From Terriglobales bacterium (GTDB lineage Bacteria > Acidobacteriota > Terriglobia > Bryobacterales > Bryobacteraceae), in NCBI GenBank assembly GCA_027485675.1, contig JAIXQP010000023.1, forward strand, positions 124,001 through 188,000: a DNA stretch of 64,000 nt, given 5' to 3'. The stretch's first letter is position 1. The number at the start of each line of letters is the position of its first letter. Both the position numbers and the translations under genes were made by a program. This document shows, piece after piece, positions 51,441 to 60,075 of this stretch. The notes beneath the pieces are model-generated. The model searched no databases, was not told the DNA's origin, and saw nothing but the letters and a program-made list of their open reading frames with translations.

Positions 51441-53879
51441 ATGCGCCTCTGCCTCCTGGCCGCTCTGGCCCTTCCGCTCTTCGCCGTCGACCTCCGGGGC
51501 AAACTCGATAACGCTCCCTTCACGCGCGTCCTCCTCACCGCGCCCAATGGCGCCATCCTCGCCGAAACCACCACCGACGCGAACGGCGAATACTTCTTCC
51601 GAAACGCCCCGCCCGACGCCCGCCCCGTCCCCGCCCTTCTCGTCACCGTCACGGCCATCCGCGGCGCCGCCGTCGACGCCTCCGAATCCCCCCAAGTCGT
51701 CCTCAACGGCGGCAACCCCAACCCCACCGCCGCCCACGCCCTCGAAGGCCAGCCCAACGTCCTCATGCAGCAAACCGGCGCCGGCCAGGTGTCCCCTTTC
51801 CTGCGTGGCTTCACCGGCTACCAGGTCCTCAACCTCGTCGACGGCGTCCGCTTCAACAACTCCACCTTCCGCAGCGGCCCCAATCAATACCTCGCCTACC
51901 TCGAACCCAGCCAGGCCGACCACGTCGAAGCCATGCTCGGCCCCACCGGCACCCAGTACGGCTCCGACGGTCTCGGCGGCACGATCCAAGTCTTAACCCG
52001 CCCGACCAACTTCACCGATACCCCCCGCTGGGCCGGCCGCCTCTCCCTCAACAGCCAGTCCGCCGACCTCGGCGGCGGCGCCTCCGCCGAAGCCGCCCAC
52101 AGCACCGCCAAGCTCTTCGTCCTCTTCGGCGGCGCCGGCCATCGCCACAACGATCTCCGCGCCGGCGGCGGCTACGACTCTCGCAACGTCCTCACCCGCC
52201 TCTACGGCCTCGACCGCGACCGCGTCAAATCCATCCTCGGCCCCCGCCAGCAGGACACGGCTTACACGCAAGCCGGCGCCCACGGCAAAATCGCCTACCG
52301 CCCCTCCGCCACCCAATCCCTCACCGGCTGGTACCAGCGCGGCGAACTCTGGGGCATCCGCAACTATAAGGACCTCTGGGGAGGCCTCGGCCGCCTCACC
52401 AACGAATTCACCCCCCAAATCCTCGACCTCGGCTACGTCCGCTACGAGAAGCTCAACGTCGGCCCCTTTGACTCTCTCTCCGGCCGCTTCTCGATCAACT
52501 CGCAGCAGGATGGCGGCATCCGCCAAAATCTCCGAGTCACTGACCCCGTCACCCGCGAATTCAACCGCGTCACCGCCTACGGCTACACCGGCCAGGGCGT
52601 CACGCACATCCAGTCCCACACGCTCCTCGCCTTCGGCGCCGAACTCTACGATGAGCGCATCCGCTCCGTCCGGACGATCAACAACATCGCGTCCCGCCCC
52701 CTCTATCCCAACAACTCCTCCTACCGCAGCGCCGGCTATTTCCTCCAAGGGTCCACCGAACTCCCCGCCCGCCTCCGCGCCGGCTACGGCCTCCGCTACA
52801 GCCGCGTCAACTACGCGCAGTTGACCTTCGCCGATTGGACCGGCCACGCCTCGCTCTCCTACCGCCTCACGCCCTCGCTAGCCCTCCACGCCACCGGCAG
52901 CCGCGGCTTCCGCGCCCCGAACCTTAACGATCTCGGCGCCCTCGGCCTCAACGATCTCGGCTACGAAATCCCCGTCGTCGAAGCGCTCAACGCCAACCCC
53001 CTCCTCGCCGACTCCGGCGGCGAAGGCGCCCTTTCGAAGGGAACCCCCGCCCGCGCGTTGGGCTTTGAGACCCTCCGCAACGTCGAGTTCGGCCTCCAGT
53101 TCCGCACCCAGCGCCACTCCGCCCGCGTCCAGTTCTTCGACTCTCTCCTGGCGGACCCCATCGTCCGCCGCACGCTCCTCTTCCCCGCCAACGCCGTCCC
53201 CACGTCGCTAGCCGGCCTCCCCGTCACCCCCATCCCCCCAACCGCCGCGCAAAGAGCCCAAGGCGTAGTCACCGTCGCGACCACATTCGACCCCCGAGCG
53301 GTGAAAGCCTTCGTCAACGACGGAGCCTCCCGCTACTGGGGTTTTGAGAGCTTGTGGCGCAGCGACCTGACGAGCCGTTGGCGCGTCCTAGCCAACTACT
53401 CGTATCTCCTCGGCCGAGATCTCTATCCGAACCGCAACATCCGCCGTCTCCCTCCGCAGCAGGGCGAGTTCGCCCTCCGCTACGCCCGCCGCTGGTACAT
53501 CGAAGGGGTGTTCCGCGCGAGCGGAGCCCAGAGCCGCTTAAGCGGCGGAGACATCGATGATGAGCGCATCGGAGCCTCTCGCCGCCGCATTGATATTGCG
53601 GATTTCTTCAACGGAGGCCGCGCCCCGAACATTGGCGAGACGCTCCAGCAGATTCAGGACCGCGTCCTCCCTGGTATCGCGAACGCGACCCGCGTCCCCC
53701 TCTACAACAGCACCGCCGGCTGGGCCACCATCGAACTCCGCGGCTGGCTCCCCATCTCCGAGCGCTGGAGCCTCTACGGAGGCATCGCCAACCTGACCGA
53801 CCGCAACTACCGCATCCACGGCTCCGGCATCGACGCCCCCGGCTTCAACGCCTCCCTCGGCGCCCGCCTGACGTTTTGA
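51441..53879 (+). CDS. TonB-dependent outer-membrane receptor
   Basis: The product is 812 residues with a signal peptide (about 1-15). An N-terminal beta domain of the carboxypeptidase-regulatory type (about 17-85, ETTTDANGEYFF) precedes the plug (about 90-190: PNVLMQQTGAGQVSPFLRG, YQVLNLVDGVRFN, GPTGTQYGSDGLGGTIQVLT). A 22-strand barrel fills the rest, with SRGFRAPNLNDLG and a terminal ASLGARLTF ending in Phe, the outer-membrane assembly signal. The substrate may be a siderophore, vitamin or glycan. No substrate-specific neighbour is present. Confidence 0.92.
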   Translation: MRLCLLAALALPLFAVDLRGKLDNAPFTRVLLTAPNGAILAETTTDANGEYFFRNAPPDARPVPALLVTVTAIRGAAVDASESPQVVLNGGNPNPTAAHALEGQPNVLMQQTGAGQVSPFLRGFTGYQVLNLVDGVRFNNSTFRSGPNQYLAYLEPSQADHVEAMLGPTGTQYGSDGLGGTIQVLTRPTNFTDTPRWAGRLSLNSQSADLGGGASAEAAHSTAKLFVLFGGAGHRHNDLRAGGGYDSRNVLTRLYGLDRDRVKSILGPRQQDTAYTQAGAHGKIAYRPSATQSLTGWYQRGELWGIRNYKDLWGGLGRLTNEFTPQILDLGYVRYEKLNVGPFDSLSGRFSINSQQDGGIRQNLRVTDPVTREFNRVTAYGYTGQGVTHIQSHTLLAFGAELYDERIRSVRTINNIASRPLYPNNSSYRSAGYFLQGSTELPARLRAGYGLRYSRVNYAQLTFADWTGHASLSYRLTPSLALHATGSRGFRAPNLNDLGALGLNDLGYEIPVVEALNANPLLADSGGEGALSKGTPARALGFETLRNVEFGLQFRTQRHSARVQFFDSLLADPIVRRTLLFPANAVPTSLAGLPVTPIPPTAAQRAQGVVTVATTFDPRAVKAFVNDGASRYWGFESLWRSDLTSRWRVLANYSYLLGRDLYPNRNIRRLPPQQGEFALRYARRWYIEGVFRASGAQSRLSGGDIDDERIGASRRRIDIADFFNGGRAPNIGETLQQIQDRVLPGIANATRVPLYNSTAGWATIELRGWLPISERWSLYGGIANLTDRNYRIHGSGIDAPGFNASLGARLTF

Positions 53880-53893
53880 CGTGCGGCAGGACA

Positions 53894-53899
53894 TACAAT
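53894..53899 (+). promoter_or_regulatory. candidate -10 element of the hicBA module
   Basis: TACAAT ends 6 bases before the ATG at 53906. TTGACG at 53876-53881 is only 12 bp upstream, too close for a normal -35. Confidence 0.4.
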
Positions 53900-53905
53900 G
53901 AGGTC

Positions 53906-54109
53906 ATGAAGTTCCGAGTTGTCCTTGAGTTCGATCCGGAAACCAACAGTTACTCCTCCTTCTGTCCGGAACTGCCGGGCTGTGCCTCCGCTGGCATCAC
54001 GGAAGAGGAAGCCCGCCAGAACATCGAAGAAGCGATCCGCCTGTATTTGGAACCCTCCGATATCAAGCTCCCAGAGTCCGCGATTCTCTCCGAGGTCACG
54101 ATTGGGTGA
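53906..54109 (+). CDS. hicB: HicB-family antitoxin
   Basis: The product is 67 residues starting MKFRVVLEFDPETNSY. The HicB signature is clear: SFCPELPGCASAGITEEEARQNIEEAIRLYLE, a partial RNase H-like fold that neutralises HicA. No C-terminal DNA-binding domain (RHH or HTH) is present, so repression must involve another protein. The stop lies 8 bases inside the next gene, so the two are co-translated. In this order antitoxin precedes toxin, the reverse of the E. coli hicAB order. Confidence 0.88.
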   Translation: MKFRVVLEFDPETNSYSSFCPELPGCASAGITEEEARQNIEEAIRLYLEPSDIKLPESAILSEVTIG

Positions 54110-54329
54110 ACGCGGTACTCCCCGGCTTACCGCCGGCGAGGTCATAAGGTTCTTGAAGCAACATGGCTTCGTCTCTGTTGGGCAGTCAGGTAGTCACCAA
54201 AAGTGGCGGAACGAGTCCACAGGCAAACAGGTCATCGTCGCCATTCACGCTGGACGCCTGCTCCCGCTGGGAACAATGCGCTCAATCATCGAAGGCAGTG
54301 GAATTCCTCGTATTGAGTGGCCGGACTAA
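54102..54329 (+). CDS. hicA: HicA-family mRNA interferase toxin
   Basis: The product is 75 residues from TTG at 54102, with GAGG (54092-54095) 6 bases upstream, and it overlaps hicB by 8 bp. Family features: TAGEVIRFLKQHGFVSVGQSGSHQKWRN, with the catalytic His32 in GSH, and VAIHAGRLLPLGTMRSIIEGSGI. HicA cleaves mRNA through a dsRNA-binding-like fold. All key residues are present, so it should be active when not bound by HicB. Confidence 0.88.
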   Translation: MGERGTPRLTAGEVIRFLKQHGFVSVGQSGSHQKWRNESTGKQVIVAIHAGRLLPLGTMRSIIEGSGIPRIEWPD

Positions 54330-54380
54330 CCTGCGGTGGCTCCTCGTACCGTCACCGTTATGGAGGCATGCGGATCGCTT

Positions 54381-54590
54381 ATGACCCAATACTTGGTTCT
54401 CTTCGAAAACACGTCCACCGGCTTCAGCGCCTACGCCCCTGATCCCCCAGGCTGCATCGCCACGGGCCCCACGATTCCGGAGACTCGCTGCCGCATGGAA
54501 AAGGCGATCGCCATGCATCTGGCAGCCATGCGCGAAGACGGCGATCCCATCCCCGAACCGTCTCATTTCGAACTCCTCGAAGCTCGGTGA
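54381..54590 (+). CDS. second HicB-like antitoxin, lacking its own toxin
   Basis: The product is 69 residues from the ATG at 54381 (MTQYLVLFENTSTGFSAY). The HicB core reads APDPPGCIATGPTIPETRCRMEKAIAMHLAAMREDG and ends in SHFELLEAR. It differs from the HicB 270 bp upstream and follows hicA by 51 bp. It may be an additional antitoxin for the same HicA, or a solitary antitoxin. GGAGG at 54362-54366 is 14 bases from the ATG, so an upstream ATG at 54360 is possible. Confidence 0.75.
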   Translation: MTQYLVLFENTSTGFSAYAPDPPGCIATGPTIPETRCRMEKAIAMHLAAMREDGDPIPEPSHFELLEAR

Positions 54591-54618
54591 CCCTCCCCGG
54601 ACTCCAAGTCCCACCCGG

Positions 54619-55881
54619 TCACCGCCCGATCGGCTTCCCGCCCTTCATCACAAACCGAACCTGGGTCAGCGTGCGAAGATCCACCGTCGGGTCCCCCTCC
54701 ACCGCGATGAGATCAGCCACCTTCCCACTCCGTAGCGACCCCAACGTCTCCGCCCTGCCCAACAACTCGGCCGCCCGAATCGTCGCTGCCTGCAGCGCCT
54801 GAAACGCCGGTACCCCAGCCTCCGTGTAAGCAAACAACTTCGACAAACTCGCCTGTCCCCGCGTCATGCCGGGCCGGCGAACATAGGAGTCCGAACCAAA
54901 CGCCACCGGCACACCCAGCGAAAACGCCTTCTGGATTCGGCTCTTCGCCATCGCATCCCACATCGCTTGTTGCTGCGCGCTCGGCTTCGGCAACTCCCAC
55001 ATCTTTCGCACCCCTTCGAACATTCCAATTGACTCCGTGTCGCGCGGATCCTCCTCGGTCAACACCAAGAACGTCTTCTTCTTCTCGGCCATCAGCTTCA
55101 ACGTGCTCTCCCGGATGCCATAGCCATGCTCAATCGAATCCACGCCGCCCTCCAAAGCCCACCGGATCGCCAAATCCGAAACCGCGTGTGCCGCCACGGG
55201 CCGCCCGCCGAATCCCCCCCGATCGACCCGGTGCACCTCGTCGACAATCGCCCGGATCTCCTCGACGGACATCATCCGCACCCCCACGTCCACGATAATC
55301 TTGATGCAATCCGCCCCATCGAAGAATGCCTGCCGCACCGCCTTGCGAGCCTCCTCCACTCCGCTAATCTCCACATACTCCTGCCGGACCAACGACTGGC
55401 CTTCGACGGGCAACCGGTCAAACTGCCCGCCCACCAGCGAGATGGCGCGAGTGGAAACCACCATGCGCGGGCCCGGCACCCAACCCGCCTCAATGGCATC
55501 GCGCAGCGCCACGTCGCCGTTCACCCCGGAGTTCCCCAAGTCCCGCACCGTCGTAAACCCGGCCTCCAGCATCTCGCGGGCGCTCCGGACTCCAAACAGA
55601 GCCCGCTTCGTCGTACCCATCTGACTAACCTGCCCCACCAAATGGGTATCGCCAAATCCAAGCCGCACGTCGTGCTCATGCAACAGGTGCGTATGCGTGT
55701 CAATTAGTCCAGGCAGCACCGTCGCCTTTGTCAGGTCGATCACGGTAGCGCCGGTAGGCACCGTCTCCCCCATCGTCGGACGAATCTCCTGGATTCGATC
55801 GCCTTTAACGAAAATCGACTGGTTCTCGAGAACCTTCTGGCTCTCCACGTCCACCACTCGCCCCGCATGAATCACCGTCAC
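54619..55881 (-). CDS. amidohydrolase (imidazolonepropionase-like), probably exported but with an apparent 5' frameshift
   Basis: The visible frame is 420 residues from GTG at 55881. Metal-binding motifs are present: GLIDTHTHLL (HxH), a candidate carboxylated Lys in ADCIKIIVD, VAAHAVSD, GVDSIEHGYG and a final Asp in AFGSDSYVRR. The frame continues upstream for 19 codons that encode a typical signal peptide, but no start codon is in frame; two ATGs at 55940-55945 are one base out of phase. Homologues are exported, so the gene is either frameshifted or has a sequence error. No Shine-Dalgarno precedes the GTG. Confidence 0.85.
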   Translation of the reverse strand: MTVIHAGRVVDVESQKVLENQSIFVKGDRIQEIRPTMGETVPTGATVIDLTKATVLPGLIDTHTHLLHEHDVRLGFGDTHLVGQVSQMGTTKRALFGVRSAREMLEAGFTTVRDLGNSGVNGDVALRDAIEAGWVPGPRMVVSTRAISLVGGQFDRLPVEGQSLVRQEYVEISGVEEARKAVRQAFFDGADCIKIIVDVGVRMMSVEEIRAIVDEVHRVDRGGFGGRPVAAHAVSDLAIRWALEGGVDSIEHGYGIRESTLKLMAEKKKTFLVLTEEDPRDTESIGMFEGVRKMWELPKPSAQQQAMWDAMAKSRIQKAFSLGVPVAFGSDSYVRRPGMTRGQASLSKLFAYTEAGVPAFQALQAATIRAAELLGRAETLGSLRSGKVADLIAVEGDPTVDLRTLTQVRFVMKGGKPIGR

Positions 55882-55945
55882 CTGACAGAGCAGGTTACTC
55901 GAGTAAATCAGGACTAGAAAGACAAGTAGCCGCGTGAGCCATCAT
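55882..55945 (-). other. out-of-frame signal-peptide coding stretch upstream of the amidohydrolase
   Basis: From 55938 to 55882 the minus strand reads LTRLLVFLVLIYSSNLLCQ in frame with the amidohydrolase. The preceding ATGATG (55945-55940) is separated from it by a single extra G (55939). Deleting that base would give a complete signal peptide. Confidence 0.6.
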
Positions 55946-56000
55946 CCTATCATCAGCCCTCCGGGCACAACAGCGGTCGGCTAGTTGCGCCGGGCATACC

Positions 56001-56321
56001 TCAAGCGAGCCTGACGACCTCGCCAGCATGAATGGCACGTAGCCGAACCAGCGCCGTCGGCACCAAATTCTTAAGATCAGCAAGGCGGTTAGTCGAAGCG
56101 CACAGAACCAGAATCGCAATGCGCCGTCCCTCCAGATTCTGTTGATATGGCATCCCTTGGTCCGTAGTGATGAGTACCTCGAACCCAGCAGCCTCTGCTG
56201 CCGCCAGCAAGACGCCATTTTTCAACCCCGCCAGCTTCGCATAAGCCGCTGTCTGGCAGTCATGTTCAGCGAAGAGCAGCCGCAGCTTCTGGTCCACGCA
56301 CTCATCAAGCAGGGGTTTCAC
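56001..56321 (-). CDS. DUF5615/Mut7-C PIN-like toxin
   Basis: The product is 106 residues. The N-terminus PLLDECVDQKLRLLFAEHDCQT and the central FEVLITTDQGMPYQQNL are those of DUF5615 PIN-like nucleases, with conserved acidic residues (Asp6, Glu7 and the TTDQ Asp). The partner DUF433 antitoxin lies 7 bp upstream. It is predicted to be an RNA-cleaving toxin. Confidence 0.82.
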   Translation of the reverse strand: MKPLLDECVDQKLRLLFAEHDCQTAAYAKLAGLKNGVLLAAAEAAGFEVLITTDQGMPYQQNLEGRRIAILVLCASTNRLADLKNLVPTALVRLRAIHAGEVVRLA

Positions 56322-56328
56322 ATCCCCC

Positions 56329-56535
56329 TCAGACTTGAGCTAAACGAAGCGCCTTGCACTCCTCCAGAACTTGTACGGCAAGCTCACGGCTTACCGTCGG
56401 AAATCCCTCCAAGAATTCGTCCAGAGAGTCCCCGTTCTCGATGTAATCGAACAGCGTTTGCACCGGTACGCGGGTTCCCCGAAATACGGGAGTTCCATGC
56501 ATCACTTCGGGGTCGCGGGTGACGGCTTCTTGCAT
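56329..56535 (-). CDS. DUF433-family antitoxin
   Basis: The product is 68 residues from the ATG at 56535. The DUF433 core is TRDPEVMHGTPVFRGTRVPVQTLFDYIENGDSLDEFLEGFPTVSRELAVQVLE; the GTPVFxGTRVPV motif is diagnostic. These proteins hold a winged-helix-like fold and partner PIN-like DUF5615 toxins. GATAAT lies 6 bases before the ATG. Confidence 0.85.
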   Translation of the reverse strand: MQEAVTRDPEVMHGTPVFRGTRVPVQTLFDYIENGDSLDEFLEGFPTVSRELAVQVLEECKALRLAQV

Positions 56536-56541
56536 GCTCCG

Positions 56542-56547
56542 ATTATC
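56542..56547 (-). promoter_or_regulatory. candidate -10 element of the DUF433-DUF5615 module
   Basis: GATAAT on the minus strand is 6 bases before the ATG at 56535, placing +1 on the start codon. Confidence 0.35.
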
Positions 56548-56607
56548 ACCCAGATTTCCCTCTTTGCCCCCCACCCCCCACCCCCACTCCGATATCATGA
56601 CCAAATC

Positions 56608-58008
56608 ATGCGGCGACAACTCCTCCTCCTCCTCACCCTCCTCCCCGCAGCCATGGCCAACGACTGGCCCCAATTCCGAGGCCCCAACTCCACCGGCCTC
56701 TCCCCCGAATCCAACCTCCCCCTCGTCTTCAGCCCCACCCAAAACGTCGTCTGGAAGACCCCCCTCCCCCCCGGCCACTCCTCCCCCGTCTTCTCCAAAT
56801 CCCAAATCTTCCTCACCGGCTACGACGACAAAGCGCTATATATCATTTCCCTCGACCGCAAGTCCGGCGCCGAACGCTGGCGCCGCTCCCTCCCCCGCGC
56901 CCGCCACGACGAGTTCCACAAACAAAACTCCCCCGCCAGCCCCAGCGCCGTCACCGACGGCCAAAACGTCTACGCCTTCTTCACCGAGTTCGGCCTCATC
57001 TCCTACGACGCCGCCGGCAAAGAACGCTGGCGCCTCCCCCTCGGCCCCTTCAATAACCCCTTCGGCATGGGCGCCTCCCCCGTCCTCTCCGGCAACACCC
57101 TCCTCATGCTCTGCGACGCCGAATCCGGCTCCTTTTTCCTCGGCATCAACAAAGACACCGGCAAACAGAAATGGCGCCGCGACCGTCCCGACGTCGCCCG
57201 CGGCTTCGCCACCCCGGTCTTGAACGGACCCAACGAAGTCCTCGTCGCCGGCAGCTACCAACTCATCTCCTACTCCGTCTCCACCGGCGAACCCATCTGG
57301 TGGGTCGGCGGCCTCACCTGGCAACTCAAGCCCACCCCCGTCCTCGGCGACGGCGTCGTCTACGTCCTCGGCTGGGCCGGCAACTCCGACACCGGCCAGC
57401 AGGAAGACGTCCCCCCCTTCTCCGAAGCCCTCGCCAAATGGGACTCGAACAAAGACGGCAAACTCGCCCAAGCCGAAATCCTCGATCCCCGCCTCACCAA
57501 AGAATGGGCCGCCATGGACCTCGACCGCACCGGCGCCATGGAAGAACGCGACTGGAAGATGTATCAAACCCGCCGCCAGGCCGTGAACTCCGTCTCCGCC
57601 ATCAAGCTCGGCGGCCGCGGCGACATGACCGCCACGAACGTCCTCTGGCGCTATCACAAGTCCCTCCCCAACACCCCCTCGCCCGTCCTCCACAACGGCA
57701 TCGTCTATCTCGTCAAGGAAAGCGGCATCCTCACCGCCCTCAACGCCAAAACCGGCGAAGTCCTCAAACAAGGCCGCCTCACCGGAGCCCCCGGCGACTA
57801 CTACGCCTCCCCCGTCGTCGCCGGCGACAAGCTCTACGCCATCTCCCAAGAAGGCAAAGTCGTCGTCGTCCAAACCGGCGCCGACTGGCAGATCCTCCAG
57901 GTCAACACCATGAACGAAGCCGTCAATTCAACGCCCGCCTTCCTCGACGGGCGCATCTTCCTCCGCACCCACGAAAACCTCTACTGCTTCGCCAAGGAGG
58001 CCAAGTGA
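56608..58008 (+). CDS. exported PQQ-like beta-propeller with internal EF-hand (first of tandem pair)
   Basis: The product is 466 residues from the ATG at 56608, with a signal peptide (about 1-17). It opens with [12 protein letters not shown], as do outer-membrane-assembly BamB-like propellers of planctomycetes and acidobacteria. Repeats include IISLDRKSGAERWRR and LTALNAKTGEVLKQG. Between about residues 275 and 325 is an inserted EF-hand (DSNKDGKLAQAE) and a weaker second one (DLDRTGAMEERDW), suggesting calcium binding. TATCAT (56593-56598) lies 9 bases upstream. It is followed by a paralogue. Confidence 0.85.
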   Translation: MRRQLLLLLTLLPAAMANDWPQFRGPNSTGLSPESNLPLVFSPTQNVVWKTPLPPGHSSPVFSKSQIFLTGYDDKALYIISLDRKSGAERWRRSLPRARHDEFHKQNSPASPSAVTDGQNVYAFFTEFGLISYDAAGKERWRLPLGPFNNPFGMGASPVLSGNTLLMLCDAESGSFFLGINKDTGKQKWRRDRPDVARGFATPVLNGPNEVLVAGSYQLISYSVSTGEPIWWVGGLTWQLKPTPVLGDGVVYVLGWAGNSDTGQQEDVPPFSEALAKWDSNKDGKLAQAEILDPRLTKEWAAMDLDRTGAMEERDWKMYQTRRQAVNSVSAIKLGGRGDMTATNVLWRYHKSLPNTPSPVLHNGIVYLVKESGILTALNAKTGEVLKQGRLTGAPGDYYASPVVAGDKLYAISQEGKVVVVQTGADWQILQVNTMNEAVNSTPAFLDGRIFLRTHENLYCFAKEAK

Positions 58009-59390
58009 TCTGGCCCATCCTCCTCCTCGCCTTCGTCGATTGGCCCCAGTTCCGCGGCCCCGAAGCCCTCGGCGTCAGCGAAGGCCACAAACTCCCCACC
58101 GAGTTCAACGCGAAGAAGAACGTCGTCTGGCAGGTCCCCCTGCCCCCCGGCCATTCGTCCCCCATCGTCGTCGGCAAGCGCCTCTTCGTCACCGCTGTCG
58201 AAGGCGAAAAGCTGCTCACCATCGCCCTCTCCACCGAAACCGGCAAGGAGCTCTGGCGCCAGGAATCCCCCCGCCCCCGCAAAGAGAGCTTCCAGAAAAC
58301 CAACACCGCCGCCTCCCCCTCGCCCGCCTCCGACGGCCAGCGCGTCTATTCGTTCTTCGGCGATTTCGGCCTCCTCGCCTACACCGTCGAAGGCAAACCC
58401 GTCTGGCAGATGCCCCTCGGGCCCTTCAACAATCCCAACGGCCACGGCTCCTCGCCCATCGTCGCCGACGGCACCGTCGTCCTCATCTGCGACCAGGACA
58501 CGAACTCCTACCTCCTCGCCGCCGACGCCAAAACCGGCAAGGTCAAATACAAAATCGAGCGCCCCGAAGTCACCCGCGGCTACGGAGTTCCGGCTCTCTA
58601 CAAACCCAAGTCCGGCCCCGTCGAAATGATCATCCCCGGCGCCTACCTGACGGTCGCCTACAACTTCGCCACCGGCGAAAAGCTCTGGTGGTTCGGCGGC
58701 ATGTCCTGGCAGTCGAAGAGCCCGCCCATCCTCATCGACGGCATCATGTACCAAAGCTCCTGGGAAACCGGCGGCGACGGCCCCATGCCCGAAGTCCCCC
58801 AGTTCGACGAGATCCAGGCCGCCCACGACAAGGACAACAACGGCAAGCTCGACGCGACCGAAGCCCTCGCCTACGGCATCAAAGCCGGAGGCTTCACCGC
58901 CGCCGACCTCGACCACGATGGCTTCCTCGACTCTCGCGAGTGGAGCTTCTACCGTATGTTGAAGCAGACCCGCAACGCCCTGGTAGCGGCAAAGCCCGGC
59001 GGCCGCGGCGACGTCTCGAACTCCCACGTCCTCTGGCGCTACTCGAAGTCCCTCCCCAATACCTCCGCGCCCCTCTACTACAACGGAGCCCTCTGGATCG
59101 TCAAAGACGGAGGCGTCCTCACGACCCTCAACCCCAAGACCGGCGAAGTCATCAAGCAAGGCCGCCTCACCGGAGCGTTGGAGCAATACTGGGCCTCCCC
59201 CGTAGCCGGCGATGGAAAGGTGTACATGATCAGCGCCGCCGGCAAGGTCGTCGTGCTCAAAGGAGCCGGCGAATGGGAGATCCTCGCGATGAACGAGCTC
59301 GACGACGAAGTCTTCGCGACCCCCGCCATCGTCAACGGCCGCATCTATCTCCGCACCCGCAACTCGCTTTACTGCTTTGCCCAGCTTTAA
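58005..59390 (+). CDS. exported PQQ-like beta-propeller with internal EF-hand (second of tandem pair)
   Basis: The product is 461 residues from GTG at 58005, which overlaps the previous stop and has AAGGAGG 4 bases upstream. The signal is very short ([17 protein letters not shown]). Propeller repeats correspond one to one with the upstream gene. The insert carries EF-hands [12 protein letters not shown] and [12 protein letters not shown], better conserved than in the first copy. Both copies share the GRGDxxxxxVLWRYxKSLPNT segment. No catalytic function recognised. Confidence 0.85.
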   Translation: MIWPILLLAFVDWPQFRGPEALGVSEGHKLPTEFNAKKNVVWQVPLPPGHSSPIVVGKRLFVTAVEGEKLLTIALSTETGKELWRQESPRPRKESFQKTNTAASPSPASDGQRVYSFFGDFGLLAYTVEGKPVWQMPLGPFNNPNGHGSSPIVADGTVVLICDQDTNSYLLAADAKTGKVKYKIERPEVTRGYGVPALYKPKSGPVEMIIPGAYLTVAYNFATGEKLWWFGGMSWQSKSPPILIDGIMYQSSWETGGDGPMPEVPQFDEIQAAHDKDNNGKLDATEALAYGIKAGGFTAADLDHDGFLDSREWSFYRMLKQTRNALVAAKPGGRGDVSNSHVLWRYSKSLPNTSAPLYYNGALWIVKDGGVLTTLNPKTGEVIKQGRLTGALEQYWASPVAGDGKVYMISAAGKVVVLKGAGEWEILAMNELDDEVFATPAIVNGRIYLRTRNSLYCFAQL

Positions 59391-60018
59391 GCCCCTGAAC
59401 TTCGAGCGCCGCCCCCCGGACGGAGAATTCTACGACCGCATGGCCACCCGCCGCACAGTCCGCGACTTCTCCCCCGAACCCGTCCCCTACGAACTCATCG
59501 AAGAGGCGATCCGCACCGCCGCCACGGCCCCCAGCGGAGCGAACCAACAACCCTGGCACTTCGTCGTCGTCGCCGACCCGGCGATCAAACGCCAGATCCG
59601 CGAAGCCGCCGAAGCCGAAGAAAAAGAAAACTACGAACACCGCTTCCCCCCCGAATGGCTCGCCGCCCTAGCCCCCTTCGGCACCGACGCCAACAAGCCC
59701 TTCCTAGAAACCGCCCCCTACTTAATCGTCGTCTTCGCGCTGAACCACGGCCTAACCCCCGAAGGCGAAAAGATCAAGCACTACTACGTCCAGGAGTCCG
59801 TAGGCATAGCGACCGGCTTCCTCCTCGCCGCCCTCCACCTGGCCGGCCTGGCGACCCTCACCCACACCCCGAGCCCCATGGGCTTCCTAACAAAAATCCT
59901 CCACCGCCCCAACAACGAACGCCCCTTCCTCCTCATCCCCGTAGGCTACCCCGCCCCCGACGCCGAAGTCCCCGACCTAACCAAGAAACCCCTTACCGAA
60001 ATCCTCACCCACCTGTAG
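59377..60018 (+). CDS. nitroreductase-family FMN protein (iodotyrosine dehalogenase-like)
   Basis: The product is 213 residues from TTG at 59377, overlapping the propeller by 14 bp; the ATG at 59440 is the alternative and would remove 21 residues. The [41 protein letters not shown] block binds FMN, and [26 protein letters not shown] follows. The N-terminal [17 protein letters not shown] resembles the iodotyrosine deiodinase branch, which reduces halogenated tyrosines. General nitroreductase activity is equally possible. Confidence 0.85.
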   Translation: MPSFKPLNFERRPPDGEFYDRMATRRTVRDFSPEPVPYELIEEAIRTAATAPSGANQQPWHFVVVADPAIKRQIREAAEAEEKENYEHRFPPEWLAALAPFGTDANKPFLETAPYLIVVFALNHGLTPEGEKIKHYYVQESVGIATGFLLAALHLAGLATLTHTPSPMGFLTKILHRPNNERPFLLIPVGYPAPDAEVPDLTKKPLTEILTHL

Positions 60019-60063
60019 CGCCCCCGCCCGGTTATTTTCTGTTACTCCGGCTGTTCATTTGCG

Positions 60064-60069
60064 TATCGT
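60064..60069 (+). promoter_or_regulatory. candidate -10 element of the ECF sigma operon
   Basis: TATCGT ends 6 bases before the ATG at 60076; no Shine-Dalgarno. The 57-bp intergene is otherwise featureless. Confidence 0.35.
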
Positions 60070-60075
60070 AGCCGT

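Noticed and set aside
55895-56218. A 107-codon minus-strand frame ending in HAATCLSSPDLLE
   Set aside because: It overlaps the DUF5615 gene in another frame and has no recognisable motif; only the neighbouring signal-peptide stretch looks coding.
56569-56586. C-rich tract before the first EF-hand propeller gene
   Set aside because: A run of CCCCCACCC type sequence in a short intergene; no symmetrical arms, so no support for a terminator or riboswitch.
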